NCBI GenBank assembly: GCA_013376735.1 | Contig: VINJ01000001.1 | Coordinates: 3,844,001-3,908,000, forward strand | Direction of reading: 5' to 3' | DNA from: a bacterium Scap17 | Lineage (GTDB): Bacteria; Pseudomonadota; Gammaproteobacteria; Pseudomonadales; Halomonadaceae | Length of the DNA stretch: 64,000 nt | In this document: piece by piece, positions 18,478-31,509 of the stretch | Numbering within the stretch: the stretch's first letter is position 1 | How the letters are laid out: every line of letters begins with the position of its first letter | The notes under the pieces: generated by a model | Told to the model about the DNA's origin: nothing | Databases searched by the model: none | Seen by the model: the letters and a program-made list of their open reading frames with translations, nothing else | Position numbers and translations under genes: made by a program

Positions 18478-19446
18478 ATGTTTGCGATAGCCGTCGAGAA
18501 TGAATCACTGGTCTGGCAGGAAACCGAGGCCCCGCACGGGATTGCCTCGGATGAGGTGCGTATCGAAGTAGCCTGGGCCGGCGTCAATCGCGCCGATCTG
18601 ATGCAGCGTGCCGGCCAATATCCGCCTCCCGAAGGCGCCAGTCAGATTCTGGGGCTGGAAGTCAGCGGCACCATTCGTGAGGTCGGCCGCCACGTCGAGC
18701 GCTTCAAGGTCGGCGATCCGGTCTGTGCGCTGCTGTCCGGTGGCGGCTATGCCGAGGAGGTGGTCGTCAATGCCCTGCAGGTGTTGCCGGTGCCGGAGGG
18801 CTATAGCCTGAGAGACGCCGCCGCCCTGCCGGAGATGTTCGCCACCGCCTGGCTGAACCTGTTCATCGAGGGCAATCTCAAGCACAAGGAGCGCGTACTG
18901 CTGCACGCCGGTGCCAGCGGTATCGGTACTACCGCCATCCAGCTGTGCGGGCTGTTCGGGCATCCGTGCTTCGTGACCGTGGGCAGCCAGGAGAAGCTGG
19001 AGACCTGCCTGCGCCTCGGCGCGGATGCCGGCTGGAACCGCCACGATGGCAGCTTCGTAGAGGCCGTGAACGACTGGGGCGGTGCCGACATGATTCTCGA
19101 CCCGGTAGGCGGCGGTTATCTGGCCGACAATCAGCAGGTGCTGAAACAGGACGGCCGCATGGTATTGATCGGCCTGATGGGCGGGCGCATGGATGAGCTG
19201 GATCTGGGCCGCATGCTGATGAAGCGTCAGCGCCTGATCGGCTCGACCCTGCGTTCGCGCTCCCCCGATGGCAAGGGCATGGTGCTGGATGCGCTCTACG
19301 TGCATGTGTGGCCACGCCTGGCGCGAGGTGAGCTGCGCCCGCATATCGACAAGAGCTGGCCGATCCAGGAAGCCGATGCCGCGCATGCCTATGTGCAGGA
19401 CAACGCCAGCACCGGCAAGGTGCTGCTGGCGGTGACAGGCGCCTGA
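18478..19446 (+). CDS. NAD(P)H quinone oxidoreductase, PIG3 family
   Basis: The 322-residue MDR protein matches the PIG3 subgroup: NRADLMQRAGQYPPPEGAS near the N-terminus, a Rossmann motif HAGASGIGTTAIQL, and DMILDPVGGGYL. Zinc ligands are absent. It would reduce quinones with NADPH in the cytosol; the physiological substrate is unknown. Start: ATG 18478 with AAGGAG 8 bases upstream. It is divergent from the acyltransferase gene and is only distantly similar to the MDR gene at 10306. Confidence 0.88.
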   Translation: MFAIAVENESLVWQETEAPHGIASDEVRIEVAWAGVNRADLMQRAGQYPPPEGASQILGLEVSGTIREVGRHVERFKVGDPVCALLSGGGYAEEVVVNALQVLPVPEGYSLRDAAALPEMFATAWLNLFIEGNLKHKERVLLHAGASGIGTTAIQLCGLFGHPCFVTVGSQEKLETCLRLGADAGWNRHDGSFVEAVNDWGGADMILDPVGGGYLADNQQVLKQDGRMVLIGLMGGRMDELDLGRMLMKRQRLIGSTLRSRSPDGKGMVLDALYVHVWPRLARGELRPHIDKSWPIQEADAAHAYVQDNASTGKVLLAVTGA

Positions 19447-19495
19447 GCCTCATCATGGCGCTGATGACATCCGCAGCATGAAAAAACGGCAGTAT

Positions 19496-19531
19496 AAAAA
19501 AGCGGCAACCCGTTGGGCTGCCGCTTTTTTG
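19496..19531 (+). terminator. Rho-independent terminator
   Basis: AAAAAAGCGGCA and TGCCGCTTTTTT form a stem with a T-rich tail and an A-rich lead, usable in both directions between the PIG3 gene and the convergent exonuclease. Confidence 0.88.
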
Positions 19532-19637
19532 ACTTCGCTGGGCGCTATCTCGTGCACACTGCCTCACCTGACAGCCCCGCCTGACAGCAGTGTCGCTCAT
19601 GCCGCCAGGCGTAGACCCCGAGGCGCCTCGCGCAGGC

Positions 19638-20138
19638 TTATTCGCTGCGTCCGATCGACTGGGCCTTCTGCCAGGTAAGTTGCAGCAGGCGGGCGTCGTC
19701 TCCGGCGCGATGGCGCTGGATGCCACCCTCGGCGATCACCGCTTCCTTGAGCTCCGCCCAGCAATTCAGCTGCTCCTCATCAAGCAGCCGTCTGAGCGCC
19801 TCGAGACGGAAGCGCGGCAGCATGCCGGCATGATAGAACAGCAGCGAGAGCCAGGTATTGTCGTAGCCCCAGCTGTCGCTGTAGGCGATTCCGGCCTCAC
19901 CCAGCTCATCATTGACCCACTGCGCCACCTCACGCACTGGCCGCCCTTCGCGTGCCAGCCGTGCCCGTGAGATGCCGTGCAACAGCTCCGCCTTGGGGTC
20001 CCAATGCACCCACTCATCAAGAGGTTGTATCAGGAAGGCGCAACTGCTGCCGTCGGCACGCGCCAGCCCGATCTCGATCGGATAGCTACCACGGCCGAAG
20101 CCGGAGGCTTCAATATCGAGCAGAATAGGCAGCGTCAC
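19638..20138 (-). CDS. 3'-5' exonuclease, DEDDh (DnaQ-like) family
   Basis: This 166-residue protein has Asp8 and Glu10 in LLDIEASG (Exo I), Asp93 in SWGYDNTW (Exo II) and His143/Asp148 in HRAGDDA (Exo III). This is the complete DEDDh catalytic set. Such single-domain proteins degrade DNA or RNA from the 3' end; whether this one acts on DNA or RNA is unknown. No neighbouring gene suggests a pathway. Confidence 0.83.
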   Translation of the reverse strand: MTLPILLDIEASGFGRGSYPIEIGLARADGSSCAFLIQPLDEWVHWDPKAELLHGISRARLAREGRPVREVAQWVNDELGEAGIAYSDSWGYDNTWLSLLFYHAGMLPRFRLEALRRLLDEEQLNCWAELKEAVIAEGGIQRHRAGDDARLLQLTWQKAQSIGRSE

Positions 20139-20324
20139 ACGAATCTCCCAAGGTATCTCAGGCAGACAGGGCCCGGGCGAGAAGAGGTTGAATGCCCTCA
20201 GGTTACGGGAATTGCCCCCTGCTTGGCGAGTCCTGAGCGCGACGCTGTCAACGCAGGCATCAGGTCGATCTGCGCCATCACGCTGGCATCACGTTCAAGA
20301 GACGCGCCCGGGAGGGCCAGAGAC

Positions 20325-20352
20325 GACAACGCCCTCACGAAGAGGGCGTTGT
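20325..20352. terminator. Hairpin terminator
   Basis: ACAACGCCCTC and GAGGGCGTTGT form an 11-bp perfect stem with a 6-base loop, just downstream of the leftward Sel1 gene and before the exonuclease start. Confidence 0.7.
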
Positions 20353-20379
20353 CAGTGACAGCGAGAGCAGTACAGCAGC

Positions 20380-20865
20380 TCAGTGCAGGTCTGCCTCACC
20401 CCCCGTGCGGGCGTGGGCTTCCCACTGCTCGGCCTTGTGCGGGCAGACCGCCAGACCGAGGGAGCCTTCACGATAGGCACGCGCCAGGCGCTGGGCCGCG
20501 AGAGCATGACGGCACTCGGCGGCACGCGCGTACCAGGTCACGGCCTTGGCCGGATCGCTCTGATACTGGGCACAGCCATACTCATAGATACGCGCCGCCT
20601 GATACTGGGCATGCACGTCGCCGGCCTGCGCGGCCTTGATGACGAAACGCGCACCCTTGGCCTTTTCCTGAGCGGAGTTGCCGCGCTGGAACAGCATGTG
20701 CCCGTACAATGACAACGCACCGGTGTGACCGGCGTTGGCGCAGTGATTGAACAGACGCATGGTCAGACGATGCTTCTGCTGAGAGCCGGACAGCCAGGAG
20801 GCGTGGAACAGACGCTCCGCCAGGCGGTATTTCAGTCCAGTCATCAGGGTTGGGGCCTGCGGCAT
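20380..20865 (-). CDS. Sel1/TPR-repeat protein
   Basis: This 161-residue protein has Sel1-like repeats of about 36 residues: AGHTGALSLYGHMLFQRG, GDVHAQYQAARIYEYG, and ECRHALAAQRLARAY. Such proteins serve as scaffolds; a partner is not evident. I chose ATG 20865 because AAGG lies about 9 bases upstream; ATG 20844 is the alternative. No signal peptide was found, so it is probably cytoplasmic. Confidence 0.75.
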   Translation of the reverse strand: MPQAPTLMTGLKYRLAERLFHASWLSGSQQKHRLTMRLFNHCANAGHTGALSLYGHMLFQRGNSAQEKAKGARFVIKAAQAGDVHAQYQAARIYEYGCAQYQSDPAKAVTWYARAAECRHALAAQRLARAYREGSLGLAVCPHKAEQWEAHARTGGEADLH

Positions 20866-21175
20866 GACGAGTAACCTTGATACAGAATAAGAGGGGTGAC
20901 GCCGTGTCCTGGCCCGATCCTGAGCCCGCGACGCTATTCTCCTTGCCAACACTGTCAGTTTGCCCTTGCGGGCGGCCTAGAAAGACTGCTCCCCTGACAG
21001 CGGGGCGCCAAGCATACTCGCGCAATCGGGGGGACTCAAGCCCGCCTTGTGGGTTTTTGTTACGCTGCTAATATGTGCGCCATCCTTGGGGTAAAGTACG
21101 CGCGCGAACCACGCGCGTGCTGGAAGCACTCGCCCTGCCCGCTACATTGACACCTACCCGATAGGGGAATCCTGC

Positions 21176-22207
21176 ATGCAACGTAGAGCTCTTGGCCGTA
21201 CTGGCATCGACGTCAGTCTGCTATGCCTTGGCACCATGACCTTCGGCGAGCAGAACAGCGAAGCCGATGCCCACCAGCAGCTGGACCGCGCGCTCGACGC
21301 TGGCATCGACTTCATCGACACCGCCGAGATGTACCCGGTGCCCCCGAATGGCGAGACCCAGGGCCGTACCGAGGAATACATCGGCAGCTGGCTGGCGGCA
21401 CGCGGCAATCGTGATCAGGTCAAGATCGCCACCAAGGTCACCGGCCCGGGCATGGATTACCTGCGCGGTGGTTCACGCCTGACGCGTGAGCAGATCATCG
21501 CCGCCTGTGACGACAACCTGCGTCGCCTGGGCACCGATTACATCGACCTCTATCAGCTGCATTGGCCGGACCGCAAGACCAACTTCTTCGGCAAGCTGGG
21601 CTACCAGCCGACCGAAGAGGAAGACATGACGCCGCTGGAAGAAAGCCTGTCTGCCCTCGGCGAGCTGGTCACCGCCGGCAAGATCCGCGCCGTGGGCCTG
21701 TCCAACGAGACGCCATGGGGCGTGATGCAGTGCCTGAACCTGGCCGAGCGCCTGAACCTGCCGCGCGTGGCCAGCGTCCAGAACCCGTACAACCTGGTCA
21801 ACCGCAGCTTCGAAGTGGGCCTGGCCGAGTTCGCGCACCGTGAAGATGTCGGCCTGCTGGCCTACTCGCCGCTGGCCTTCGGCACCCTGTCCGGCAAGTA
21901 TCTGGACGGTGCCCGTCCACAAGGCGCTCGCCTGACGCTGTTCGAGCGTTTCCAGCGCTACAACGCCGAGCCGGCTCAGCACGTCATCGCCTGCTACGTG
22001 GACATCGCGCGTCGTCACGGTCTGAATCCGGCCCAGATGGCCCTTGCCTTCGTCAACACTCGTCCGTTCCTGACCAGCAACATCATCGGTGCCACGACGA
22101 TGACCCAGCTGGAAAGCAACATCAAAAGCCTCGAGGTGGAGCTGAGCGAAGAAGTGCTGGCCGAGATCGAGATGATCCACAACACCGCACCCAACCCGTG
22201 CCCCTGA
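21176..22207 (+). CDS. Aldo/keto reductase, Tas-like NADP(H)-dependent
   Basis: This 343-residue TIM-barrel enzyme has the catalytic tetrad Asp48, Tyr53 (FIDTAEMYPV), Lys87 (KIATKVTG) and His129 (LYQLHWPDR). The N-terminus (RALGRTGIDVSLLCLGTMTFGEQNSEADA) closely resembles E. coli Tas. It reduces aldehydes or ketones with NADPH; the substrate is not predictable. Start: ATG 21176 with GGGGAA upstream. Confidence 0.92.
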   Translation: MQRRALGRTGIDVSLLCLGTMTFGEQNSEADAHQQLDRALDAGIDFIDTAEMYPVPPNGETQGRTEEYIGSWLAARGNRDQVKIATKVTGPGMDYLRGGSRLTREQIIAACDDNLRRLGTDYIDLYQLHWPDRKTNFFGKLGYQPTEEEDMTPLEESLSALGELVTAGKIRAVGLSNETPWGVMQCLNLAERLNLPRVASVQNPYNLVNRSFEVGLAEFAHREDVGLLAYSPLAFGTLSGKYLDGARPQGARLTLFERFQRYNAEPAQHVIACYVDIARRHGLNPAQMALAFVNTRPFLTSNIIGATTMTQLESNIKSLEVELSEEVLAEIEMIHNTAPNPCP

Positions 22208-22242
22208 ATCGCCACTGACCCGTAACGGATACACAACCCCGA

Positions 22243-22267
22243 CAGGCCGGTCACCATGACCGGCCTG
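22243..22267 (+). terminator. Intercistronic hairpin
   Basis: CAGGCCGGTCA and TGACCGGCCTG form an 11-bp stem with a 3-base loop, 20 bases before the next start. With no T run it may be a weak terminator or an mRNA-stability element. Confidence 0.45.
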
Positions 22268-22287
22268 CTCGTGACCAAGGACCCCTC

Positions 22288-22740
22288 ATGAATCCCGCTG
22301 AATTGAGCATGATCCTCATGGCTGTCGCCGCCGGCGCCATGATGCCGATTCAAGCTGGCGTCAATTCCACGCTGGCCCTGCAGACTCACAGCTCGCTCAT
22401 GGCTGCCATGGTCAGCTTCGTGGTCGGCTCGATCGCGCTCGTCGTCATCGTGCTGGCCATGCGCCTGCCCATGCCGGGCGTCGGCGCCCTCAAGGCAGCC
22501 CCCTGGTGGAGCTGGACCGGCGGTCTGCTGGGTGCCTTCTTCGTCGCGGCCAGCGTGATACTGGTCCCCAAGCTGGGCGCTGCCACCATGATGGCCACCT
22601 TCCTGGCGGGGCAGCTGACGGCCTCGGTAATTCTGGACCACTTCGGCTGGGCGACCTTCCCGCAGCATGATCTTTCGCTGGGGCGTGTGGCAGGTGTATT
22701 GCTGCTGTTCGCGGGGGTCTTCCTTATTCGCCGCTATTGA
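22288..22740 (+). CDS. DMT-superfamily membrane protein, DUF606/YdcZ type
   Basis: This 150-residue protein has five hydrophobic segments. The N-terminal pattern AAGAMMPIQAGVNSTLA and the GGLLGAFFVAASVILVPKLGAA segment match DUF606 (YdcZ), small relatives of drug/metabolite transporters that work as pairs. Only one such gene is present here, so a partner would be elsewhere or it acts as a homodimer. Confidence 0.87.
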   Translation: MNPAELSMILMAVAAGAMMPIQAGVNSTLALQTHSSLMAAMVSFVVGSIALVVIVLAMRLPMPGVGALKAAPWWSWTGGLLGAFFVAASVILVPKLGAATMMATFLAGQLTASVILDHFGWATFPQHDLSLGRVAGVLLLFAGVFLIRRY

Positions 22741-22767
22741 TGCCTCGGGCGTCACGCAGTGCAATCT

Positions 22768-22805
22768 ATGGCCCCGATAGTTCTGACGGACTCGGGGCCA
22801 TCTTG
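22768..22805 (+). terminator. Terminator after the DUF606 gene
   Basis: ATGGCCCCGA and TCGGGGCCAT form a 10-bp stem with a 14-base loop followed by CTTG. It lies 42 bases before the yaaA start. Confidence 0.65.
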
Positions 22806-22847
22806 TCTGCCTGATATACTGAGACCTTTCCCTGCCAGGAGGTCTAC

Positions 22848-23636
22848 ATGCTGAGTGTGATTTCGCCCGCCAAATCGCTGGATTTCGACAGCGCCCCCGT
22901 GACCTCCCGTCATAGCCAACCCGATTTTCTCGAGCAGGCTCAACCGCTGATCGACATCCTGCGCGAACAGTCGCCGCAGGACATCGCTAGCCTGATGAAG
23001 CTCTCCGACAAGCTGGCCGGCCTCAATGCCGCTCGCTTCCAGGAATGGCAGCCGCCCTTCACGCCGGAGAATGCCAAGCAGGCGGTGCTGGCCTTCCAGG
23101 GGGATGTCTATCAGGGCATGGCGGCAGAGACGTTCAGCGAGGAAGACTTCGAACGCGCACAACACAAGCTGCGCATTCTCTCCGGTCTCTATGGACTGCT
23201 GCGCCCGCTGGATCTTATCCAGCCATACCGCCTCGAGATGGGCACGCGTCTGAGCAATCCAGCCGGCAAGGATCTTTATGCCTACTGGCGCAAGACACTG
23301 ACACCGGCACTGGAACAGGCCGTCGAAGAGAGTGGCACTCCGATACTGGTCAACCTGGCCTCCAATGAATACTTCAAGGCCATCGATGCCAAGGCGTTCC
23401 GCCACCGTATCGTGACGCCGGTGTTCAAGGACGAGAAGAATGGCCAGTCCAAGATCATCAGCTTCTACGCCAAGCGTGCACGCGGCCTGATGAGCGCCTG
23501 GATGCTCAAGCACGATATCGAGACAGCCGAGGACCTCAAAGACTTCGACGTAGCCGGTTACCGCTTCTCCAATGCCGCCTCCGAGGGCGATACACTGGTC
23601 TTCACGCGCAGTGAGGCCGACGCGGCACGCGCCTGA
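22848..23636 (+). CDS. yaaA: Peroxide stress protein YaaA (DUF328/UPF0246)
   Basis: This 262-residue protein has the family N-terminus [10 protein letters not shown] and conserved segments [22 protein letters not shown] and [12 protein letters not shown]. In E. coli, YaaA is induced by hydrogen peroxide, lowers free intracellular iron and binds DNA. Start: ATG 22848 with AGGAGG upstream. The length is typical of the family. Confidence 0.93.
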   Translation: MLSVISPAKSLDFDSAPVTSRHSQPDFLEQAQPLIDILREQSPQDIASLMKLSDKLAGLNAARFQEWQPPFTPENAKQAVLAFQGDVYQGMAAETFSEEDFERAQHKLRILSGLYGLLRPLDLIQPYRLEMGTRLSNPAGKDLYAYWRKTLTPALEQAVEESGTPILVNLASNEYFKAIDAKAFRHRIVTPVFKDEKNGQSKIISFYAKRARGLMSAWMLKHDIETAEDLKDFDVAGYRFSNAASEGDTLVFTRSEADAARA

Positions 23637-23661
23637 TACGTGATGGCAGGCACTTCACGCC

Positions 23662-24267
23662 TCATCCCCCCAGCCCCGGGAAAGTCAAGTGTTCCGCGGC
23701 GCGCGGTTTGAAGTAACGGCGATGAATATCGCCGAACAGGACGTGGTCTGCACACCCAAGCCATTCATACGCCACCATCTCGGCACTGACGATACTGGCG
23801 CCCGCGGCCTCACAGCGGGCCACTCCCAGCGCCGCCTCCCGCGGGCGGCGACTGGCAACTCCATCGGCCACCAGCGCCACTCGATAACCTGCACTGCACA
23901 ATGAAAGTACCGTCTGCATCACGCAGACGTGCGCCTCGGCACCACAGACCACTAGCTGATCACAGCCACTGCTCTCCAGCGCATGGCGAAATGCCGGCTC
24001 TTCCAGCGCACTGAAACTTCGCTTGGTGAAGCAGCGTGTGCGTTCGCTCAACAGGTGCGTCATCGGGGCACTTGCGCCTAACTTGTCGGGGCAATGCTCG
24101 GTCAGCCAGACGGGAATTTCCAGCGCCTGGGCGATTCCGCCCAGCCAGATGGCACTGTTGATGGCCTCGGTTCCGCCATTCAGAACCGGCATCAGGCGAG
24201 CCTGGAAATCGATCAGCAACAACAATGATCGCCTCGCCACCAGATGTTGAGACTTTTCGTCGTCCAT
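23662..24267 (-). CDS. Isochorismatase-like cysteine hydrolase
   Basis: This 201-residue protein has the family's Asp-Lys-Cys triad: Asp20 (LLIDFQ), Lys82 (FTKRSFSA) and Cys115 (GAEAHVCVMQT), plus the cis-peptide-type AEAHV stretch. It resembles the YcaC-type hydrolases; the substrate is unknown. I chose ATG 24267 because GGAGG lies 5 bases upstream; the frame is open to 24330. It is convergent with yaaA and divergent from the Tim44-like gene. Confidence 0.87.
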   Translation of the reverse strand: MDDEKSQHLVARRSLLLLIDFQARLMPVLNGGTEAINSAIWLGGIAQALEIPVWLTEHCPDKLGASAPMTHLLSERTRCFTKRSFSALEEPAFRHALESSGCDQLVVCGAEAHVCVMQTVLSLCSAGYRVALVADGVASRRPREAALGVARCEAAGASIVSAEMVAYEWLGCADHVLFGDIHRRYFKPRAAEHLTFPGLGG

Positions 24268-24341
24268 TGGTCCTCCCACGACGATTCTAAGGCTAGAATG
24301 GAGCTTCCACTTACACGCTAGCGCATCCAAGGAGATCCCAC

Positions 24342-25238
24342 ATGCGCCATCTGTTCATCATGCTGATGGTCGGCTTGCTCGGCTTCGGTCTGAGCTTAGA
24401 ACACGCAGAGGCCAAGCGCCTCGGCGGCGGCAAGAGTTTCGGTAGCTACTCACGATCCGCTGACAGCGGAAAATCCTCCAGCTCACTGTTCGGCAGCAAC
24501 AAGGCCACCAACAGCAGCACTGCAGCGAAGTCCAAGCCCTCCAGCGGCTTGTCCAAGTTTGCCGGGCCTCTGGCAGGCCTGCTTGCAGGCGGTTTGCTGG
24601 CATCGCTGTTCTTCGGCGGCGCCTTCGATGGTCTGCGCATGACAGACTTCCTGATCATCGCGGTGATCGCTTTCATCGCCTTCAAGTTCCTCAGCGCGCG
24701 CAAGAAGGCCGCCATGGCGAGTGGCGGGCCGGCAGGCAATGGTGGCACATCCACACGCCACGACGACCAGCCGCGCAATGTGCAGGCGCGTGAAGCGCAT
24801 CAGCCGCAAGGCGAGTCGCTGGCTCCTGCCGGTGGTATCGGGGCAGGCCTGACAGGCGGTGCCCCGACCAGCGAACCGGCCTGGTTCGACAAGGAGCAGT
24901 TCCTCGGCGGTGCCAAGGAACACTTCATGACCCTGCAGCGCGCCTGGGACAACAATGACCTGCCGCGCATTCAGGAGTACGTCACGCCAGAGCTCTACAA
25001 TCTGCTGCGGGAAGAGCGCGCTCAGCAACCGGCCAACAACCGTACCGAGATCGTGCGTCTGTTTGCTGAACTGGGCAGCGTGCAGGAGATTGGCAAGCAG
25101 GCGGAAGCGACGGTCCTGTTCCACGGCGTGCTGGATGAAAATGGCGAGCAGAACGAGTTCAACGAGACCTGGCACCTGGTCCGTGAGCTGCGCGATGGCG
25201 CCGACTGGCACATCCAAGGCATCGAGCAGAACAGCTAA
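24342..25238 (+). CDS. Tim44-like domain protein, membrane-anchored
   Basis: This 298-residue protein starts with a signal sequence (about 1-24, ending HAEA), followed by KRLGGGKS (25-32), the usual opening of this bacterial family. A Ser-rich linker and two hydrophobic segments (about 78-120) come next. The C-terminal half (about 180-298) is a Tim44/MBA1-like domain of the NTF2 fold. The function in gammaproteobacteria is unknown, with roles suggested in envelope protein handling. Start: AAGGAG 8 bases upstream. Confidence 0.87.
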   Translation: MRHLFIMLMVGLLGFGLSLEHAEAKRLGGGKSFGSYSRSADSGKSSSSLFGSNKATNSSTAAKSKPSSGLSKFAGPLAGLLAGGLLASLFFGGAFDGLRMTDFLIIAVIAFIAFKFLSARKKAAMASGGPAGNGGTSTRHDDQPRNVQAREAHQPQGESLAPAGGIGAGLTGGAPTSEPAWFDKEQFLGGAKEHFMTLQRAWDNNDLPRIQEYVTPELYNLLREERAQQPANNRTEIVRLFAELGSVQEIGKQAEATVLFHGVLDENGEQNEFNETWHLVRELRDGADWHIQGIEQNS

Positions 25239-25291
25239 GACGCTCCTCTCACTGACGTGACCTTCACTCCGTGAGGGCCACATCAGATGCC

Positions 25292-25328
25292 AAAGCGGCC
25301 GGATGATCACTCATCCGGCCGCTTTTTT
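25292..25328. terminator. Bidirectional Rho-independent terminator
   Basis: AAAGCGGCCGGATGA and TCATCCGGCCGCTTT form a near-perfect 15-bp stem with a T run, 55 bases after the Tim44-like gene. Confidence 0.9.
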
Positions 25329-25406
25329 GTGTCTCGCTGCAGATGACCTACCAGGGCTTTGCAACAGCTCGCCCAAGACCACAAAGGCACCGTCAGAATG
25401 ACAGGC

Positions 25407-25441
25407 ATAAAAAAACCGGCCACTGGGGAAGTGACCGGCGG
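25407..25441 (-). terminator. Leftward Rho-independent terminator
   Basis: On the minus strand CCGGTCACT and AGTGGCCGG pair (one wobble) and are followed by seven T residues. It faces leftward transcription from the rRNA operon and is probably a back-up terminator. Confidence 0.8.
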
Positions 25442-25709
25442 ATAGGCTGCTCGACTGCAAGGCAGGAGCGCCAGATCGCAAAAAGTCTGCTGATGGGATA
25501 GCACAGACAAGTTTCTAAGCAAGGGAACGTCGAAACTCACATACTCAGAGTCGCCGATTGAGCTTTAGTTCAGCCTGATCGTAAAAAACATGAGCAACCC
25601 TGAGGTGCAGAACCCGCGACGCCTGATCAGTCTTGCCATCAGCCGGCTGCACCCAAGATTTCAGCTAGAGTTGCCTGCCCCTGGAAACTCTTCATGCTCG
25701 ACAAGCCCT

Positions 25710-25752
25710 TGTGGATAATTCAGGTGCCACTCCCATGTTCCGGTTGTCCACA
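25710..25752. promoter_or_regulatory. Pair of DnaA-box-like sites
   Basis: TGTGGATAA (25710-25718) is a perfect TTATCCACA box on the minus strand. TTGTCCACA (25744-25752) matches at eight of nine positions on the plus strand. Chance occurrence cannot be excluded. Confidence 0.35.
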
Positions 25753-25817
25753 GGAGGATCCTTGCGCACTTCCCTTCATCAGCAAGACTGGTTGCACTTC
25801 TACGCTTTGTCACATAC

Positions 25818-25873
25818 TGAACTGCCCCTGCAGCAAGACGACAGGGTCGGCGCGGGACAAGTACCTGAGGAGC
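25818..25873 (-). repeat. Decayed duplicate of the rRNA operon terminator and 5S 3' end
   Basis: Bases about 25818-25873 align with 25969-26024 at roughly 80-85% by eye. The match starts at GAACTGCCCCTGCAGCAAG (against GAACCGCCCCTGCAGCAAG) and runs to AAGTACCTGA (against AAGTGCCTGA). The copied hairpin has lost base pairs in its second arm. Confidence 0.7.
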
Positions 25874-25964
25874 TTTTTATAACTGCCCTTGGTGCGGGCT
25901 TCTCATGAGGTGGCCATCCATGGGCTTTTTACGCGCCAATTTTCCTGAGCAACTTTTCTCACCA

Positions 25965-26005
25965 CAAAGAGAACCGCCCCTGCAGCAAGGCTACAGGGGC
26001 GGTTC
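25965..26005 (-). terminator. rRNA operon terminator
   Basis: On the minus strand GAACCGCCCCTG and CAGGGGCGGTTC form a 12-bp perfect stem followed by TCTTTGT, 10 bases after the 5S gene. Confidence 0.85.
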
Positions 26006-26014
26006 GGGATAAGT

Positions 26015-26131
26015 GCCTGACGATGACCTACTCTCACATGGAGAAACTCCACACTACCATCGGCGCTAAGCGGTTTCACTTCCGAGTTCGGCATGGGATC
26101 GGGTGGTTCACGCTCGCTATGGTCGTCAGGC
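26015..26131 (-). rRNA. rrf: 5S ribosomal RNA
   Basis: The minus strand reads GCCTGACGACCATAGCGAG through ...GTAGGTCATCGTCAGGC. The terminal stem, the conserved CCGAACTCGGAAGTGAAAC loop region and the length of about 117 bases are all typical. Exact ends could shift by one or two bases. It is the last gene of the operon. Confidence 0.96.
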
Positions 26132-26270
26132 GAAACGGTGGCATCTTGCGATGCCTGAGTCTCGAGGCTTGTGACCTCGCGACTCGCAATATGAATCATG
26201 CTGACCGATATGTCGTCGATCCTGTCGCAATCCCGGCGGTTTGCCTGGGCAAACCCCTTGGGTGTTATAT

Positions 26271-29156
<2,886 letters not shown>

Positions 29157-29263
29157 ATATAACCCCAAGGGGTCTGTCAAGGATTACGACTCTGTCGGAC
29201 CTCTCCGACATATCGTTTGATGGAGATGTGCTTGGCGCACACTCCATCGTCAGCATGATTCAC

Positions 29264-29277
29264 ATTGTTAAAGAGCG
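29264..29277 (-). promoter_or_regulatory. boxA antitermination element in the 16S-23S spacer
   Basis: The minus strand reads CGCTCTTTAACAAT, matching the boxA consensus (TGCTCTTTAACA) of rRNA antitermination, upstream of the 23S gene. Confidence 0.8.
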
Positions 29278-29388
29278 GCTGTTCAGAGAACAGTGAGAAG
29301 TCACACAACCTTCTCGAGGAAGGCGATATGCTTGTCACTGTGGACTGTGCAGCGTTATCAGGTAGTAGCAGCTTGAACCGGAACTTGA

Positions 29389-29464
29389 TGGTGGAGCCAA
29401 GCGGGATCGAACCGCTGACCTCCTGCGTGCAAGGCAGGCGCTCTCCCAGCTGAGCTATGGCCCC
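29389..29464 (-). tRNA. tRNA-Ala (TGC)
   Basis: This 76-base cloverleaf on the minus strand starts GGGGCCATAGCTCAGCTGGG, has anticodon TGC and an encoded CCA. It lies in the 16S-23S spacer, the usual position. Confidence 0.96.
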
Positions 29465-29504
29465 AAAAGTCGGCAAAACCGTGTCGACAAAAGCACGAAG
29501 CTTT

Positions 29505-29581
<77 letters not shown>

Positions 29582-29657
29582 GACACTACTACTCGATAAA
29601 CTAACTTGATCAGGTAATTCGTTGTGAGCACTTGCCGCGAGCAGTAGACAGTGTCGA

Positions 29658-31198
<1,541 letters not shown>

Positions 31199-31327
31199 AA
31201 AGCTTGATAGTCTGTTAAGCAGACCAAACTTGGTTCAGAGTCAAACTTCTCGTGAGAGGCTTGCTCCGATATTTGGTGACCTTGTCACCACTCATCGGCA
31301 AGCGCTCACACGAATTACCTGATCAAA

Positions 31328-31340
31328 TTTTTAAAGAGCG
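31328..31340 (-). promoter_or_regulatory. Leader boxA element
   Basis: The minus strand reads CGCTCTTTAAAAA in the 16S leader, between promoter P2 and the gene; it is an rRNA antitermination boxA. Confidence 0.75.
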
Positions 31341-31362
31341 TCGCTGTGAAGCGAGGAGGCAT

Positions 31363-31390
31363 ATTCTACCCGGAACGCTTGAGAAGTCAA
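31363..31390 (-). promoter_or_regulatory. rRNA promoter P2
   Basis: On the minus strand TTGACT (31390-31385), a 16-base spacer and TAGAAT (31368-31363). Confidence 0.75.
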
Positions 31391-31481
31391 GCACTTGATG
31401 ATGAGTCAGTCGACTGCCTCTAAGCATCATCAAGCGGTGAGGAGCGTTGCTCGATCACCTGTTCCGTAAGGATTGCGGCGC

Positions 31482-31509
31482 ATTCTAGCGAATCGCCCGG
31501 AATTGTCAA
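31482..31509 (-). promoter_or_regulatory. rRNA promoter P1
   Basis: On the minus strand TTGACA (31509-31504), a 16-base spacer and TAGAAT (31487-31482), followed by a GC-rich discriminator (GCGCC). It is the stronger and more distal of the two promoters, about 285 bases upstream of mature 16S. Confidence 0.8.

Larger units (their letters stand above)
25239..26014. other. Intergenic region downstream of the rRNA operon
   Basis: About 775 bases between the Tim44-like gene and 5S rRNA. It holds a bidirectional terminator (25292-25328), a minus-strand terminator (25407-25441), a DnaA-box-like pair (25710-25752), a decayed copy of the rRNA operon 3' end (25818-25873), and the operon terminator. 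Two short plus-strand ORFs of about 60 codons lack ribosome-binding sites and are probably chance. Confidence 0.7.

Noticed and set aside
25694-25908. Two small cysteine-containing ORFs downstream of the rRNA operon
   Set aside because: They overlap each other in different frames, have no ribosome-binding sites and cover the decayed terminator repeat.
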